From NCBI GenBank assembly GCA_036501425.1, contig DASYAI010000026.1, positions 1 to 29,583 of the forward strand: DNA of 29,583 nt, given 5' to 3'. Below are positions 28,946 to 29,583 of the stretch, one piece after another. Source of the stretch: DATKRB01 sp036501425. GTDB taxonomy: Bacteria > Actinomycetota > Acidimicrobiia > Acidimicrobiales > RAAP-2. Numbering within the stretch: position 1 is the first letter of the stretch; each line of letters opens with the position of its first letter. Under the pieces are notes generated by a model. It did not search any database. It was not told the DNA's origin and was given only the letters and a program-made list of their open reading frames with translations. The position numbers and the translations under genes are program-made.

Positions 28946-29583
28946 GTGACGATCCTGTCGGCTCTCGAAGGAACCGGCGCGCAGTTCTCGTTGGAGCAGC
29001 TCATGGCCGTCCGTGCCCGCACCCGGACCGCGGTCGGGATGATCGCCGACAAGGTGCAGGTGGGCATGGTCGAAGAGGATGCCCGGGCGACGGCCCGGGA
29101 CGTCCTGTCGGGACTGGGCATGCGTCGAGGATGGCATCACGTCATCGTGCGGTTCGGTCCCAATACCACCAAGGACTTCATGGCGCGCTCGGAGCCGGGG
29201 GTCGTGCTCGGTCCCGACGACATCTACTTCGTCGACATCGGACCCATCTACGAGGACTGCGAAGGCGACGCCGGGGACACCTTCGTCTTCGGCGGGAACC
29301 CCGACCACCACCGGGCCAAGCGGGATGTCCGGGCGATCTGGGACCAGGTGCGGGGCGCATGGTTCTCGACCGGCGCAAGCGGCCACGAGCTGTACGACCT
29401 CGCCACGACGGCAGCCGAAAGCCGGGGATGGCAGTTGAACCTGGACCTTTCGGGGCACCGGCTCTCCGACTTCCCGCACTCGGCCCATTACGACGGGAGC
29501 CTGGCCGACGTCGCGTTCCACCCGAGCCCCAACCTCTGGGTGCTGGAGATCGCCATCGTCCACCCCGAGCGACCGTTCGGGGC
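28946..29583 (+). CDS. M24-family metallopeptidase (Xaa-Pro aminopeptidase-like), 3' truncated by window
   Basis: The first 212 residues of a creatinase/aminopeptidase P-fold protein. An N-terminal helix (SLEQLMAVRARTRTAVGMIA) is followed by HHVIVRFGPNTTKDF. The metal-binding strand YFVDIGPIYEDCEGDAGDTF supplies the first Asp ligands (about D97 and D108/D111), and SGHRLSDFPHSAHYDG is in place of the His-ligand loop. WVLEIAIVHPE supplies a Glu ligand. The remaining ligand would lie beyond the window edge. M24 enzymes cleave N-terminal residues next to proline or hydrolyse creatine-like amidines, and this fragment cannot decide. The GTG at 28946 has a GGAGG site 7 nt upstream. Confidence 0.88.
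   Translation, partial: MTILSALEGTGAQFSLEQLMAVRARTRTAVGMIADKVQVGMVEEDARATARDVLSGLGMRRGWHHVIVRFGPNTTKDFMARSEPGVVLGPDDIYFVDIGPIYEDCEGDAGDTFVFGGNPDHHRAKRDVRAIWDQVRGAWFSTGASGHELYDLATTAAESRGWQLNLDLSGHRLSDFPHSAHYDGSLADVAFHPSPNLWVLEIAIVHPERPFG

Overview
The window is high-GC DNA with dense, short-gapped genes, frequent GTG starts and repeated 4-bp ATGA/GTGA stop-start overlaps. The gene families (ECF42 sigma factor with a YCII partner, ArsR-SRPBCC pair, PadR-controlled ABC exporter, DUF11-type surface repeats with a class F-like sortase domain, actinobacterial-style KdpF) point to a member of the Actinomycetota. A deep lineage such as Acidimicrobiia is plausible, but nothing here fixes the genus.

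Layout. (1) 122-2462: a two-gene operon (NTF2-like protein and NmrA-like NAD(P)-binding protein) divergent from an AraC/cupin regulator. (2) 2463-3016: a non-coding gap ending in a compact promoter/operator. (3) 3017-5333: an ArsR-SRPBCC pair, then a decay zone with an ECF sigma factor broken by about five frameshifts, an intact AbrB-type antitoxin and a stump of its VapC toxin. (4) 5381-9776, minus strand: a tightly overlapping operon of PadR regulator, ABC ATPase, FtsX-like permease and small membrane protein, with a palindromic operator upstream. (5) 10014-10613: a methyltransferase. (6) 10765-12938, minus strand: a second ABC exporter (ATPase and ABC-2 permease). (7) 13231-13599: a VOC protein. 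(8) 13656-15238, minus strand: a YCII/DGPF protein and its ECF42 sigma factor, with an ECF42-like promoter upstream. (9) 15331-19147, minus strand: a large secreted surface protein (signal peptide, CshA-like N-terminal region, five DUF11-like repeats, two membrane segments, sortase domain), interrupted by two frame breaks. (10) 19275-27988: a complete but rearranged Kdp high-affinity potassium system. (11) 28113-29583: a universal stress protein, a doubtful tiny ORF, and an M24-family peptidase running off the end.

The Kdp locus is the most coherent system. kdpFABC, preceded by a 27-residue membrane ORF, lies on the plus strand. The sensor KdpD is split at a domain boundary into two genes on opposite sides of the operon: a membrane/GAF/histidine-kinase half (19275-20777, minus, divergent from kdpF) and a KdpD/Usp half (26423-27988, plus). 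The second half also carries an N-terminal OB-fold-like domain that ordinary KdpD lacks. The response regulator kdpE is convergent with kdpC and divergent from the second half. Two 18-bp direct repeats 32 bp apart between the kinase gene and kdpF are good candidates for KdpE sites.

The other notable object is the surface protein, in which adhesin-like repeats and a sortase-like catalytic domain share one reading frame. All detected frame breaks lie in two loci (the ECF relic and the 5' part of this gene). Decay is the simplest reading for the ECF locus; for the surface protein, mutation and assembly error are both open.
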